The notes under the pieces were generated by a model. It worked only from the letters and a program-made list of their open reading frames with translations, was not told the DNA's origin and did not search any database. Position numbers and translations under genes: made by a program. A stretch of DNA of 64,000 nt from Aeromonas rivipollensis (GTDB lineage: Bacteria; Pseudomonadota; Gammaproteobacteria; Enterobacterales; Aeromonadaceae), in assembly GCF_037811135.1 (NCBI RefSeq), contig NZ_CP149130.1, positions 1,236,501-1,300,500 of the forward strand. Reading direction: 5' to 3'. How positions within the stretch are numbered: position 1 is the first letter of the stretch; every line of letters begins with the position of its first letter. Shown one piece after another: positions 43,554 through 55,226 of the stretch.

Positions 43554-46500
43554 TGTGGCTCTCCGATATGTCAGTGCGCCGCCCCCTGGTGGCGGTTGTC
43601 ATCAGTGCCCTGCTCACAGTATTCGGTCTGGTGGCTTTCGCCAAGTTGACGGTGCGGGAGATGCCGGACGTGCAGACGCCCTCCGTCTCCATCACCACGA
43701 CTTATGAGGGGGCCGCCCCCGAGGTGATGGAGAGCCAGGTTACCAAGCCCATCGAGGATCAGCTCTCCGGTATCAGCGGCATCAAGAACATCAACTCGGT
43801 GACCCGCAAGGGACGCTCCTCCATCACTGTGGAGTTCAAGCTCGGCTGGAATATGCTGGAGGGCACCTCGGACGTGCGCGACGCCATCTCTCGCGCCCGG
43901 CCCAAACTGCCGGATGAGGCGGACGAGCCCATGGTCACCAAGGACAACGGCAACGGCGACGTGGCCATCTGGCTCAACTTCAGCAGCACCCAGATGGATC
44001 GCACCGCCATGACAGACTATGTCAACCGCATGCTGGTCGACTCCTTGAGCCTGGTGGACGGGGTGAGCGAGGTGTCCCTCTCAGGTGACCTGACTCAGGT
44101 GATGTATGTGAGGCTGCGCCCCGCCGACATGGCGGCTCGCGGCATCACTGTGGCCGATGTGCAGGATGCCCTCAAGCGGGAGAACATCGAGTTGCCCGGG
44201 GGGGAGATCCGCAACAACAGCATGACGATGGCGGTGCAGATAGCCCGCCTCTACCACAGCGCCGAGGATTTTCGCGGCCTGCCGGTGAAGACGGCCGTCA
44301 ATGGCCAGAGCATCTATCTGGCGGACATCGCCGACGTTGAGGTGGGAGCCAAGAACGAAGACAGCGCCTATCAGCGCAACGGCCGCGAGAGCTTAGGGAT
44401 TGGCATAGTCGCGCAATCCACCGCCAACCCCCTGGCGGTGGCCCAGGGCATAGAGCGCAAGATGACAGAGATGCAGCGCTTCCTGCCAGCGGGGGCCACC
44501 CTGGAGGTGGACTATGACTCCACCGTCTTCATCAAGCAGGCCATCGACGAGGTGTACGAGACCCTCGCCATCTGCGCCCTGCTGGTGGTGGCCGTGCTCT
44601 ACCTCTTCCTGGGGCAGGCGCGCACCACCCTGATCCCCGCCATCACTGTGCCGGTGTCGCTTATTTCGGCCTTCATCGGTGCCTGGTATCTCGGTTTTTC
44701 CATCAACCTCATCACCCTGCTGGCGCTCATTCTCGCCATCGGCCTGGTGGTGGACGACGCCATAGTGGTGGTGGAGAACATCCACCACCACCTGCAGCGG
44801 GGTGAATCTCCCCTGATGGCGGCCTGGCACGGCACCCGGGAGGTGGGCTTTGCCGTGGTGGCCACCACGGCCGTGCTGGTGATGGTGTTCGTGCCCATCG
44901 CCTTCATGGAGGGCATGGTCGGGCGACTCTTTACCGAGTTTGCGATCCTGCTATCTCTCGCGGTGCTCTTCTCCTCTCTGGTGGCGCTCACCCTGACCCC
45001 GGCCATGGGCTCCTGGCTGATGCGTGCCGTCGACAAGCCCAATGCCCTGACAGCAGCGCTGGATCGGGGCCTCGGCCGGGTGGAGACACAGTACCGCAAG
45101 TTGCTGGGCTGGGTGCTGCGCCGCTCCGTCTGGATGCCGCTGGTGCTGCTGCTCTGCCTGGGGGGCATCGGTGTCCTCTTTGGCAAGTTGCCCGCGAGCC
45201 TCACCCCGACCGAAGACCGGGGGGTCATCTATGTGTTCGTGAAAGGGGCAGAGGGCACCAGCATAGAGCGGATGAAGCGCAACATGCAGCAGGTGGAGGC
45301 CGCCATCATGCCGCTGCTCGGCAAGGGGGTGGTGCAGGCCATGAGTTTCAGCACCCCGGCCTTCGGGCGCGGCGGCGATCAGACAGGCATGGTCATCATA
45401 CAGCTCACCGACTGGGCGGTGCGGGACGAGACCGCCACCGAGTTTGGCCGTAGCTTGAGCGGGCGGCTGGCCGGCATTCCGGATGTGATGATCCGCACCT
45501 TCCAGCCCGGATTCAGGGGAGGCTCCACCGCCGCCGTGCAGTTCGTGCTGCAGGGCTCCGACTATGCGGAGCTCTATCAGCAGGGGCTGGCGCTGCAACA
45601 GGCCGCCGGCCAGAGCGGATTGATGCTGACCCCGGATCTCGACTACGCCGAGAAGACCCCGGAGCTGCAGGTGACCATAGAGCGGGAGCGGGCCAGCCAG
45701 CTCGGCATTCCTGTCTCCACAGTAGCCAGCTCCCTGCAGGCCCTGCTCGGCGGCGTCAGCCAGACCACCTATGTGGACAGGGGGGAGGAGTATGACGTCT
45801 ACCTGAGGGCCAACCAGACCCAGTTCAACGGCATCTCGGACGTCAGCCGCATCTATCTCAAGGCCGCCAGCGGCGAGATGGTGAGCCTCTCCACCCTGGC
45901 CACCGTCACCCAGGTGGCGAGTCCGCAGCGCCTCAACCACTACCAGCGTCAGAAGGCGATTGCCCTGACCGCAGACGTGGCCCCCGGCCACACCCTGGGG
46001 GAGGCGCTCGACTTCCTCGATGGCTGGGCAGGGGAGCATCTGCCGAGCGGCATGACGGTGGATTACGCCGGTGAGTCCAAGGATTATCGCGACAACCAGG
46101 GGGAGATGGTGATGGTGTTCGGCCTCGCCCTGCTGGTGGTCTACCTGGTGCTGGTGGCGCAGTTCGAGAGCCTGCTGACCCCCACCGTGGTGATGGTGAC
46201 TGTGCCCCTCGGCATCTTCGGCGGCCTGCTTGGCCTCTGGCTCACGGGACAGGAGCTGAGCATCTACAGCCAGATAGGGATGATCATGCTGATCGGCATG
46301 GTGACCAAGAACGGCATCCTCATAGTGGAGTTCATCAACCAGCTGCGCCAGCGGGGGGAATCCTTCGAGGAGGCCATCATAGCCGCCTCGGTGCGCCGCC
46401 TGCGCCCCATCCTGATGACCTCACTCACCGCCATCATAGGTGCCGTGCCCCTGATGGTCTCCATGGGGGCGGGGTATGAGAGCCGGATGGCTGTGGGGAC

Positions 46501-46690
46501 CGTGGTCTTCTTCGGGTTGTCGCTCGCGACCCTGATCACCCTGCTGATAGTGCCGGCCATCTATCACCTGATCGCCAGAGGGGCGGGGATGACGGGGGCG
46601 CGGGATCTGCTGGTGGACGAGGCGCTGGCCGAGGGGAGCGCCCCGGTCAGCGAGGCCGCCCCCGAGAGCCGGGACAAGCCGGCGGCCTGA
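43553..46690 (+). CDS. RND efflux transporter permease
   Basis: The 1045-residue HAE1-type RND pump starts MWLSDMSVRRPLVAVVISALLTVFGLVAF. It has two large periplasmic loops and twelve membrane segments. The proton-relay Asp pair is in LILAIGLVVDDAIVVVENIH of segment 4. VQFVLQGSDYAEL lies in the second loop. It exports drugs or metabolites with proton influx. No outer membrane factor gene follows, so it must recruit a channel such as TolC encoded elsewhere. Its ATG overlaps the adaptor stop (TGATG), giving coupled translation. Confidence 0.94.
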   Translation: MWLSDMSVRRPLVAVVISALLTVFGLVAFAKLTVREMPDVQTPSVSITTTYEGAAPEVMESQVTKPIEDQLSGISGIKNINSVTRKGRSSITVEFKLGWNMLEGTSDVRDAISRARPKLPDEADEPMVTKDNGNGDVAIWLNFSSTQMDRTAMTDYVNRMLVDSLSLVDGVSEVSLSGDLTQVMYVRLRPADMAARGITVADVQDALKRENIELPGGEIRNNSMTMAVQIARLYHSAEDFRGLPVKTAVNGQSIYLADIADVEVGAKNEDSAYQRNGRESLGIGIVAQSTANPLAVAQGIERKMTEMQRFLPAGATLEVDYDSTVFIKQAIDEVYETLAICALLVVAVLYLFLGQARTTLIPAITVPVSLISAFIGAWYLGFSINLITLLALILAIGLVVDDAIVVVENIHHHLQRGESPLMAAWHGTREVGFAVVATTAVLVMVFVPIAFMEGMVGRLFTEFAILLSLAVLFSSLVALTLTPAMGSWLMRAVDKPNALTAALDRGLGRVETQYRKLLGWVLRRSVWMPLVLLLCLGGIGVLFGKLPASLTPTEDRGVIYVFVKGAEGTSIERMKRNMQQVEAAIMPLLGKGVVQAMSFSTPAFGRGGDQTGMVIIQLTDWAVRDETATEFGRSLSGRLAGIPDVMIRTFQPGFRGGSTAAVQFVLQGSDYAELYQQGLALQQAAGQSGLMLTPDLDYAEKTPELQVTIERERASQLGIPVSTVASSLQALLGGVSQTTYVDRGEEYDVYLRANQTQFNGISDVSRIYLKAASGEMVSLSTLATVTQVASPQRLNHYQRQKAIALTADVAPGHTLGEALDFLDGWAGEHLPSGMTVDYAGESKDYRDNQGEMVMVFGLALLVVYLVLVAQFESLLTPTVVMVTVPLGIFGGLLGLWLTGQELSIYSQIGMIMLIGMVTKNGILIVEFINQLRQRGESFEEAIIAASVRRLRPILMTSLTAIIGAVPLMVSMGAGYESRMAVGTVVFFGLSLATLITLLIVPAIYHLIARGAGMTGARDLLVDEALAEGSAPVSEAAPESRDKPAA

Positions 46691-46784
46691 TCCTGCCCCC
46701 CATCCGGGGGGCGGGATGCAAAAGAGGTGGCGGCCGAGGCCGGGCTGGTTAGCATATGACCAGTTCCCACAGGGGTCATCCTTC

Positions 46785-47156
46785 ATGCTGCCATCCGCCA
46801 TCTACGAGCCGTTGCCTTTTCTCTATCTGGGCAGCGGCTTGCTGCTGTTGAGCCTTGCCGGGCAGCCTGCGCTGCTGCTGGCCGGGCTGGCCTTCTATCT
46901 GGCCGGGTCGCTCGCCTGGTTCAGGCGAAGTGCCCATCGCAGGCCAGACAAGTCTCGCCAGCCGCGGCGGCGAGGTTGGCCGCAGTGGCTCTACGAGAGC
47001 CGCCCCTTCGCCCTCATCCTGCTGGGCCTGTTGATGCTGCGCCTTGCCACTCACCCCATCTTCCTGGCGCCAGCCTTCATCTGGTGCCTGCTCGGTGGCT
47101 ATCAGCTGCTGCTGCGCCACCACCACAGGTTTATGCCGGCCCGCCCCTCTCTCTGA
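46785..47156 (+). CDS. Small predicted membrane protein
   Basis: The 123-residue protein has two hydrophobic stretches near the N-terminus ([15 protein letters not shown] and [18 protein letters not shown]), a basic linker ([19 protein letters not shown]) and two more near the C-terminus ([14 protein letters not shown] and [13 protein letters not shown]). I do not recognise a family. It lies 94 bases after the RND pump in the same direction and could be cotranscribed. Confidence 0.65.
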   Translation: MLPSAIYEPLPFLYLGSGLLLLSLAGQPALLLAGLAFYLAGSLAWFRRSAHRRPDKSRQPRRRGWPQWLYESRPFALILLGLLMLRLATHPIFLAPAFIWCLLGGYQLLLRHHHRFMPARPSL

Positions 47157-47221
47157 GGGCGGCCGCTTCTCCCCTTGTTCTATGGGGGCAAAAAGCCATC
47201 GCCCCCGCCTGTCTCTGCCGG

Positions 47222-47227
47222 TATAAT
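47222..47227 (+). promoter_or_regulatory. Consensus -10 of ygiQ
   Basis: A perfect TATAAT lies 31 bases before the ygiQ ATG. The -35 is not evident. Confidence 0.5.
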
Positions 47228-47257
47228 GCGCGACCCGAATTGTTCCAGGTGTTCAAA

Positions 47258-49615
<2,358 letters not shown>

Positions 49616-49644
49616 TATTTCCGTGCTTGGGAAGGGCCAGAAAT

Positions 49645-49680
49645 AACAAGGGCGACCAGATGGTCGCCCTTGTTTTATTT
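49645..49680 (+). terminator. Intrinsic terminator of ygiQ
   Basis: Arms AACAAGGGCGACC and GGTCGCCCTTGTT are followed by TTATTT. Confidence 0.93.
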
Positions 49681-49682
49681 GT

Positions 49683-51608
49683 ATCTCGTATGTTGGCAGG
49701 AGGAAGCAGTCGCTCAAGATAGCGGTTGGTATCGATAACTATATGTTTTTTTATTTATATTTAACATTTTTAACTATAGGCGGGCAGTATATGTACCATT
49801 GATACGGCTGACTACACCGGGCAAGTGGCCACGACCTGCTCATTCTCGATCTTCACCAACATAGTCACAGGTTGGAGTTGCTTGGCAATGACTGCTTCCA
49901 CTGCCCGTAGATCCCTGGCGATCTGTTCTTTGCATTGTGAGACTTCAGCCACCAGCCGGTCGTTCCATTCCAAGAGCGAGAGCTTACGTTCGTTCACGGT
50001 GAGGTTCTTGTTCCAGAGCGCCGACATAGACTTCACCTTCCGTCGCATGAATGCGTCGGTGCTGGAAAGCAGATCGCCGCCTTCCACCAGCTCCTCTATG
50101 GCCTCCTCGATGCTCCGCTTCCTGGTCTCCTTCAGACGGTCCTCACCTGGATAGGCGGCCAGGAGCTGCAAACCGCAAGCTCTTGCTCGGATGCAGAGCA
50201 GCAACTGCTGGTACAGATCATTCAGGAGATTCTGGTGCCCGCGGATAGCATCTTCCATGCCCTTCGACCCGAACATAGTCTCGTCTTTCACGTTCAGGAT
50301 TGCCTGGTTCTCGTGTCGGATGTCGGCCATAAGGTGCTCTTGGACCTGGATCAGTTGGGCTTCATGGTACTCAATCTGGCTCCGAACGCTTTCGGATAGC
50401 TCACCAGAGAGGACTGCCTGTGCCACCTGCTCGAAGTAGCGAGTAGCGCCCTTTATAACAGAGCAGCGCTCGTTCTTCTGAAAGTCAAGGATCCTGTCGA
50501 CGCTCATTTTTATCTCGGAGAGCTTCCTGCTGATGTCCGCCAAGTGTTTCTGTGCAACTACCACCGATGCCACCTGGAGCAAGGCCGATGCGTTTACGAT
50601 TGTGGAAAGTTTGTTGGGATCCATCAGGGTGCCGTGACTGGGCTTACCATCGATCATTGTTATGAGCCTGTAGCCATCCTGCCCCTTGGCCTTCAGTAGC
50701 GGCCCGTTGATCACGACCTCCATATATTTACCTGTCGCGACCTCGCCAGCCGTCGCTAGGCTTGGTACTCCCTGGAGGAGAGAATTGAGCCTGCTAATGC
50801 CATCGTCACCGTCAACAGGGTTCCATTCAACCACCTTCGGCTTCGGGATGCGCGCTAGCGACAGCACCGGGACTTCTTCAGACGTCCCGATGACGAGCGC
50901 GTCCGAACGAACCAGAGACCGGACTGCAGGTGCCGTATTAGCAACAGTCTGATGCACCCGAGCCGGGCTTGTGACCTCCAGGTGCTTCTTGCGCAGGTAC
51001 GCGATGTGCAGGACGCAAGGAACCGTCACTGAGAAGGCGGGATCTGCGATGCTGAAGACCGCCGCACCCCACCCTATTGGGCCGAGAGCCAACCGTGCCA
51101 TCAGCAGAGTGCCGCCTTCCCGGATGACGTTTTTCGCATTGATATTGGTTCCTTTGGCTGCATCGGCACGAGCCTCCGCGATGAGTATCTCTCGCTCCTC
51201 CTCACTAAGCGCTTTCCACTGTCGGTCTAGGAAGATGGTCAGCAGGTTACTCTCGTTCCTGACTGTCTCGCCATCGCGGCACGGAACGTCGAGTTTCTTG
51301 CAGACGTCGAGGACCACCTCGTCATAAGAGGGCCCTTCTCCGCCGCGCATCAGGTTCCGGATCGTGTTCCCGCCGAACAGCCGAATTTCGTCTGCGATGA
51401 ACCGGTGGTACTTGGTGTGGTCGGGACTGTGTCGCTTGTAGTCTTCGTTGATGTCCAGTAGGTTTGAGAGCTTTTCGGTGATGCAGATCACCAGAGGATC
51501 CAAGTCTTCCTTGGTGCAGGCGGACAGAAGGGCGTACAGGTCCCCCTTGGCGATGTCCTTGATCTTTGTTCTCATTCAATTTCCTCATGGCCCGATCTCG
51601 TATGTTGG
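49683..51608. mobile_element. Putative inserted cargo unit between 14-bp direct repeats
   Basis: ATCTCGTATGTTGG occurs exactly at 49683-49696 and 51595-51608. Between the copies are a very A/T-rich stretch (49730-49800) and one 587-codon gene with lower G+C than its neighbours. The left copy lies immediately behind the ygiQ terminator. No transposase or integrase gene is included and no terminal inverted repeats are seen. The repeats could be target duplication, att-type sites or a scar of cassette insertion. Confidence 0.5.
49812..51575 (-). CDS. YaaW (UPF0174)-domain fusion protein of unknown function
   Basis: The protein has 587 residues. Residues about 10-215 resemble E. coli YaaW/UPF0174 proteins: LYALLSACTKEDLDPLV, HTKYHRFIADEIRLFGGNTI, YDEVVLDVCKKLDV, and a short hydrophobic glycine-rich segment ending FSVTVPCVLHIAYLRKKH. 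YaaW alone has about 237 residues. Here it is followed by some 370 residues that I do not recognise. That part has a mixed segment (to about 330), a hydrophobic helix (STIVNASALLQVASVVVAQK) and long coiled-coil-like helices (ISRKLSEIKMSVDRILDFQK onwards). The gene is alone, lower in G+C and between direct repeats. A defence or toxin role is conceivable but unsupported. Confidence 0.75.
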   Translation of the reverse strand: MRTKIKDIAKGDLYALLSACTKEDLDPLVICITEKLSNLLDINEDYKRHSPDHTKYHRFIADEIRLFGGNTIRNLMRGGEGPSYDEVVLDVCKKLDVPCRDGETVRNESNLLTIFLDRQWKALSEEEREILIAEARADAAKGTNINAKNVIREGGTLLMARLALGPIGWGAAVFSIADPAFSVTVPCVLHIAYLRKKHLEVTSPARVHQTVANTAPAVRSLVRSDALVIGTSEEVPVLSLARIPKPKVVEWNPVDGDDGISRLNSLLQGVPSLATAGEVATGKYMEVVINGPLLKAKGQDGYRLITMIDGKPSHGTLMDPNKLSTIVNASALLQVASVVVAQKHLADISRKLSEIKMSVDRILDFQKNERCSVIKGATRYFEQVAQAVLSGELSESVRSQIEYHEAQLIQVQEHLMADIRHENQAILNVKDETMFGSKGMEDAIRGHQNLLNDLYQQLLLCIRARACGLQLLAAYPGEDRLKETRKRSIEEAIEELVEGGDLLSSTDAFMRRKVKSMSALWNKNLTVNERKLSLLEWNDRLVAEVSQCKEQIARDLRAVEAVIAKQLQPVTMLVKIENEQVVATCPV

Positions 51609-51823
51609 GCTTTACAGGCTTAGCGCCAACCTCCGTTTGTGGAGGTTGTGACTGGGCAGAGCGAAGCTCAACGTTTAGCGCGACGCCAATGTTACCGAAC
51701 CATCCAATGTTTATCAGGTGGCTATTCCCTTATTCCGTACCAGAAGCAATATCAGTGGCCCAATTACGGTTTATCTATCCCATCACTGATGTTGGACTTC
51801 GCAAGCTCCGCACCAATCTACGA
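51600..51823. repeat. Two diverged copies of a 36-bp motif with dyad ends
   Basis: 51601-51636 and 51788-51823 match at most positions: both have ATGTTGG, CTT, CA, GCT, GC, CCAA, CT and CG at the same spacing. Each copy begins GTTGG and carries CCAAC or CCAAT about 20 bases later, so each can fold. The first copy is continuous with the right 14-bp direct repeat. A GTTRRRY-like heptamer (GTTGGGC, GTTGGAC) heads each. Confidence 0.6.
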
Positions 51824-52106
51824 ATTACAAAAAAACACGCTACCGCCCGTGGATTACAGCCATTGACCGGCAGGGTATCCATCATGGTTCAACAGGCACT
51901 GATGAGTAGACTAAGCCAAACGAATCAGCTCATGCGAGCTCAGAAGTAATGCAACCATCAGAAAATCATCGTTTTTTGAGCCGTATCATCAAAGAGCTTA
52001 AGCAGGTGCGATAAAGGCGGGCAAGCTGGTGCGGCTTTGCTATCTTGTTCAGCCTATGGATAAGGGGAGGGGTTGAATGGCCGGTTCCCTTGCACAGGAG
52101 CAATAG
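51609..52106. other. Lower-G+C intergenic remnant
   Basis: About 500 bases with base composition unlike the core genes. The longest ORF (51566-51949) lacks a ribosome binding site and spans both copies of the 36-bp repeat, so it is not called. CAACCTCC/GGAGGTTG (51632-51653) forms a perfect hairpin. Confidence 0.5.
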
Positions 52107-52346
52107 ATGGCGGTTAAAGCAAAATCCAGAAGAGAGAAGATTGGCAGCGGGCTCGGGCTGGTGCTGGGGGTCATCGGCTTCAACCTCATGGTGCCCCTGC
52201 TGTTTGAGAAGCAGGCAAGCTTTGATTTCAACCAGCTGCTCTGGGCTGTGGTCAGCGCCATGGTGAGCTCCGAGCTGGGGGGCAGAGTGGGCAAGTGGCT
52301 GGATGCCAGAGAGCAGGCCAAGGGGCTCTCGAAAGAGCTCGAATAG
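52107..52346 (+). CDS. Small membrane protein of unknown function (79 aa)
   Basis: The protein begins MAVKAKSRREKIGSGLGLVL. It has a basic N-terminus, one clear membrane helix (GSGLGLVLGVIGFNLMVPLLF) and a second amphipathic hydrophobic stretch (FNQLLWAVVSAMVSSELGG). The C-terminus is charged. I do not recognise a family. GGAGCAA lies before the ATG. It is the first core-like gene after the inserted region. Confidence 0.6.
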   Translation: MAVKAKSRREKIGSGLGLVLGVIGFNLMVPLLFEKQASFDFNQLLWAVVSAMVSSELGGRVGKWLDAREQAKGLSKELE

Positions 52347-52410
52347 AAAGCTCTCTATAGCAAGGCCGGATGCTACCCTGCGGCTATCGCACTCATCACA
52401 AGGAATTCCC

Positions 52411-53319
52411 ATGCGCATTGCCCTCGTAGGTCTTGGTGATATCGCCCAGAAGGCCTATCTGCCGCTGCTGGCCAGCGACGAGCGAGTGACACCGCTGCTC
52501 TGTACCCGCAATCCAGCGGTGCTGGATAAGCTGGCCCACCAGTACCGCATTGCCGAGTGCTTTACCGAGGTGGACGCGCTGCTCGCGAGCCGCCCGGATG
52601 CCGTGATGATCCACGCCGCCACCTCGGTGCACTTCGCGCTGGCCCGCCAATGTCTGCAAGCAGGCATCCCCACCTTCGTCGACAAGCCGCTCTGTGACAA
52701 CGCCGCCGAGGTGGAGGCGCTCGCCAACCTCGCCCTGGCGCAGGATTGCCCGCTGTTTGTGGGCTTCAACCGCCGCTATCTGCCTGCCATGAGCGCCGCC
52801 TGCAGCCAGCAGCTTACCGAACTTCACTGGCAGAAGCACAGGCATGCCCTGCCTGGGTTGCCGCGCCAGTTCCTGTTCGACGACTTTATCCATGTGCTCG
52901 ACAGCCTCTGCTTCTATGGCGGCGCCCCGAGCGGGGATCTCCATGCTGTGCTAAGGCGCAGTGCCCAGCAGCCCGAGCGGCTGGCCGGAGTGAGCGTCGC
53001 CTGGCAGAGCGGTCAGGCGGCCGTGAGCGGCAGCATGAACCGCAGCGCCGGCCTCACCGAGGAGCGCATCGACGCCTATGGCGACAACCTCTCTTTGCAT
53101 ATCGAGAACTGTACCAGAGGCACCCTGACCCGGGGCAAGGTGGTGCAGACCCTGGCCCCCGATGACTGGCAGCCGGTGCTGGCGAGCCGGGGTTTTGTCG
53201 CCATGCTGGTCCACTGGTATCAGCAGATTGAAACGGGCAAGGCAGATGGGGGACTTATCGAGAGCTATCTGCACAGCCACCGGCTGGCGGAGCGACTGGT
53301 TGAGCTGGCGGGGGAGTGA
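52411..53319 (+). CDS. mviM: Gfo/Idh/MocA oxidoreductase, MviM-like
   Basis: The 302-residue protein has an N-terminal Rossmann fold (MRIALVGLGDIAQKAYLPLL) and the sugar-binding-site stretch VDKPLCDNAAEVEAL with the conserved Lys-Pro. VGFNRRYLPAMSAA, DDFIHVLDSLCFYGG and ASRGFVAMLVHWYQQIETG match E. coli MviM/YceM. The family uses NAD(P) to oxidise or reduce sugar-like substrates; the MviM substrate is unknown. The start is set by AAGGA just upstream and by the Rossmann strand. Confidence 0.85.
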   Translation: MRIALVGLGDIAQKAYLPLLASDERVTPLLCTRNPAVLDKLAHQYRIAECFTEVDALLASRPDAVMIHAATSVHFALARQCLQAGIPTFVDKPLCDNAAEVEALANLALAQDCPLFVGFNRRYLPAMSAACSQQLTELHWQKHRHALPGLPRQFLFDDFIHVLDSLCFYGGAPSGDLHAVLRRSAQQPERLAGVSVAWQSGQAAVSGSMNRSAGLTEERIDAYGDNLSLHIENCTRGTLTRGKVVQTLAPDDWQPVLASRGFVAMLVHWYQQIETGKADGGLIESYLHSHRLAERLVELAGE

Positions 53320-53582
53320 GCCCGGCTCGCCCTTCCCATGGACTGCCGATGGGCAGCGGGGGCGAGAAAACAACCAGAGTACTGTACAAGATGGCGCATC
53401 CCTGCGCGGTTGACAGGGGAGGGCGCCGCCGCGCGAGCCAAGGGGGCGCTTGTTTGCTATCTTGGCGCCCATGAAAGATTTGCAGAGCAACAGAGTGTGA
53501 TGAACAACGTTTCGCAAATGGCGCCGGGTTTTCCTCGGGTCGCTGATGAGCGCCCGGTCGCGGCGGACAAGGTGATCCCTTC

Positions 53583-54104
53583 ATGAGCATTATTCTGGGC
53601 ATAGACCCCGGTTCGCGGATCACCGGCTACGGCGTCATCCGCATAGTCGCGGGCAAGGCGGAGTATCTGGGTTCCGGCTGCATTCGCACCGACCTGGGCG
53701 AGCTGCCGTCGCGCCTCAAGCAGGTGTATGACGGGGTGAGCGAGATCATCACCCAGTTCAAGCCCGATGACTTTGCCATAGAGCGGGTCTTCATGGCCCG
53801 CAACGCCGATTCGGCCTTGAAGCTGGGTCAGGCGCGGGGCAGCGCCATAGTGGCGGCGGTCAATGCCCTGCTGCCGGTGAGCGAATACTCGGCGACCCAG
53901 ATCAAGCAGGCGGTGGTGGGCACGGGTGGTGCGGCCAAGGAGCAGGTGCAGCACATGGTGACCCATCTGCTCAAGCTCTCTGCTACCCCCCAGGCGGATG
54001 CGGCGGATGCCCTCGGGGTGGCGCTCTGTCACTTCCACACCCGCCAGAGCCTCATCAAGATGGCGGGGCGTGCCACCGGCTCGGTACGTGGCCGTTACCG
54101 CTGA
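53583..54104 (+). CDS. ruvC: Holliday junction resolvase RuvC
   Basis: The 173-residue protein has the exact length of E. coli RuvC. Catalytic acidic residues are in [25 protein letters not shown] and [17 protein letters not shown]. It cuts Holliday junctions made by RecA-dependent recombination. AAGGTG lies before the ATG. Neither yebC nor ruvA/ruvB is adjacent: the neighbours are an MviM-like oxidoreductase and aqpZ, so ruvC is separated from its usual partners. A 28-codon upstream ORF (53500-53586) ends over its ATG as ATGA. Confidence 0.95.
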   Translation: MSIILGIDPGSRITGYGVIRIVAGKAEYLGSGCIRTDLGELPSRLKQVYDGVSEIITQFKPDDFAIERVFMARNADSALKLGQARGSAIVAAVNALLPVSEYSATQIKQAVVGTGGAAKEQVQHMVTHLLKLSATPQADAADALGVALCHFHTRQSLIKMAGRATGSVRGRYR

Positions 54105-54412
54105 TCCCTGGACGGGCTCTGCGAGGATGCTTATAGCGTCTGACACAACCCTGTTGCCCGGCGTGCTGTTGTCAAAAGCGCTGATTGGGTCACAATTTGT
54201 CGCACGATCAGGGGGGACTCTGATGAGAAATGGGGGCGGCGCGGGTGCTGAAGCTCCCGCCGAATCAACAACTTGTGATGCACATCACACATTCTGCGTA
54301 AAATAAGCCGGCTTCGTCTTACTCCACCACACTCCCATAATATGGCGCCTGTTGAATAGCAGTGTCCGTATGAGCCTTTTCCTGGCTCCTGTTCTAGTCA
54401 TCATCGGGAGAT
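54105..54412 (+). promoter_or_regulatory. aqpZ upstream region with perfect CRP site
   Basis: TGTGATGCACATCACA (54274-54289) matches the CRP consensus TGTGA-N6-TCACA in both halves. CATAAT (54336-54341) is a plausible -10, which would put the CRP centre at about -66. No gene is seen in the region. Confidence 0.7.
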
Positions 54413-55105
54413 ATGAGAGTGAAACCATTTGCAGCTGAATTTATGGGCACCTTCTGGCTGGTGCTGGGGGGCTGTGGCAGTGCCGTGCTGGCTGCCGCTT
54501 TCCCGAATGTGGGGATAGGCCTGCTGGGCGTGGCCCTGGCGTTCGGTCTGACCGTGCTGACCATGGCCTTCGCCATAGGCTACATCTCTGGTTGTCACCT
54601 GAACCCGGCCGTGACCCTGGGTCTGTGGGCCGGTGGCCGTTTCCCGGCATCGGGCGTCGTGCCTTACATCGTGGCTCAAGTCCTTGGCGGGATAGCGGCG
54701 GGTGGCGTGCTCTATGTGATCGCCAGCGGCCAGGCCGGATTTGACGTGAGCGCCGGCTTTGCCTCCAACGGTTATGGTGAGCACTCACCGGGCGGTTACA
54801 GCCTGCTGGCGGCACTGGTGTGTGAAGTGGTGATGACCGGCTTCTTCCTGTTCGTCATCATGGGGGCCACCGACAGCCGCGCACCGGCGGGCTTTGCCCC
54901 GATCGCCATCGGTCTGTGCCTGACCCTTATCCACCTCATCAGCATCCCGGTGACCAACACCTCGGTGAACCCGGCTCGCAGCACGGGTGTGGCACTGTTC
55001 GTGGGTGACTGGGCCGTCAGCCAGCTCTGGCTGTTCTGGGTCGCTCCCATCGTCGGTGCCATTCTGGGGGCATTGGCCTATCGCGTGATCGCCACTAAAG
55101 AGTGA
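54413..55105 (+). CDS. aqpZ: Aquaporin Z
   Basis: The 230-residue protein has six membrane segments and two half-helix NPA loops: [16 protein letters not shown] and [15 protein letters not shown]. The arginine of the selectivity filter follows the second NPA. Short loops and the histidine- and cysteine-containing filter fit the water-specific AqpZ class rather than the glycerol facilitator. GGGAG precedes the ATG. A perfect CRP site upstream suggests catabolite control. Confidence 0.95.
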   Translation: MRVKPFAAEFMGTFWLVLGGCGSAVLAAAFPNVGIGLLGVALAFGLTVLTMAFAIGYISGCHLNPAVTLGLWAGGRFPASGVVPYIVAQVLGGIAAGGVLYVIASGQAGFDVSAGFASNGYGEHSPGGYSLLAALVCEVVMTGFFLFVIMGATDSRAPAGFAPIAIGLCLTLIHLISIPVTNTSVNPARSTGVALFVGDWAVSQLWLFWVAPIVGAILGALAYRVIATKE

Positions 55106-55132
55106 GCAGTTACTGAACTATGTGTGGTATCG

Positions 55133-55157
55133 ACACGCCTGCGGGCGTGTTTTTTTG
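55133..55157 (+). terminator. Intrinsic terminator of aqpZ
   Basis: Arms ACACGCC and GGCGTGT are followed by seven T. Confidence 0.93.
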
Positions 55158-55226
55158 TTTCTGGAGGGCAGCAAAACCGGGATGACCCCGGTGTTATTGG
55201 TTGGTTGAGGAAGAGGAGGGAGGGGC

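Noticed and set aside
51595..51823. Integron attC sites
   Set aside because: The heptamer at one end fits, but the paired RYYYAAC end and the typical internal stem-loop are missing and no integrase is present. Kept only as foldable repeats.
51566..51949. 127-codon ORF after the YaaW-fusion gene
   Set aside because: It runs through both diverged 36-base repeats, has no ribosome binding site and overlaps the start region of the minus-strand gene.
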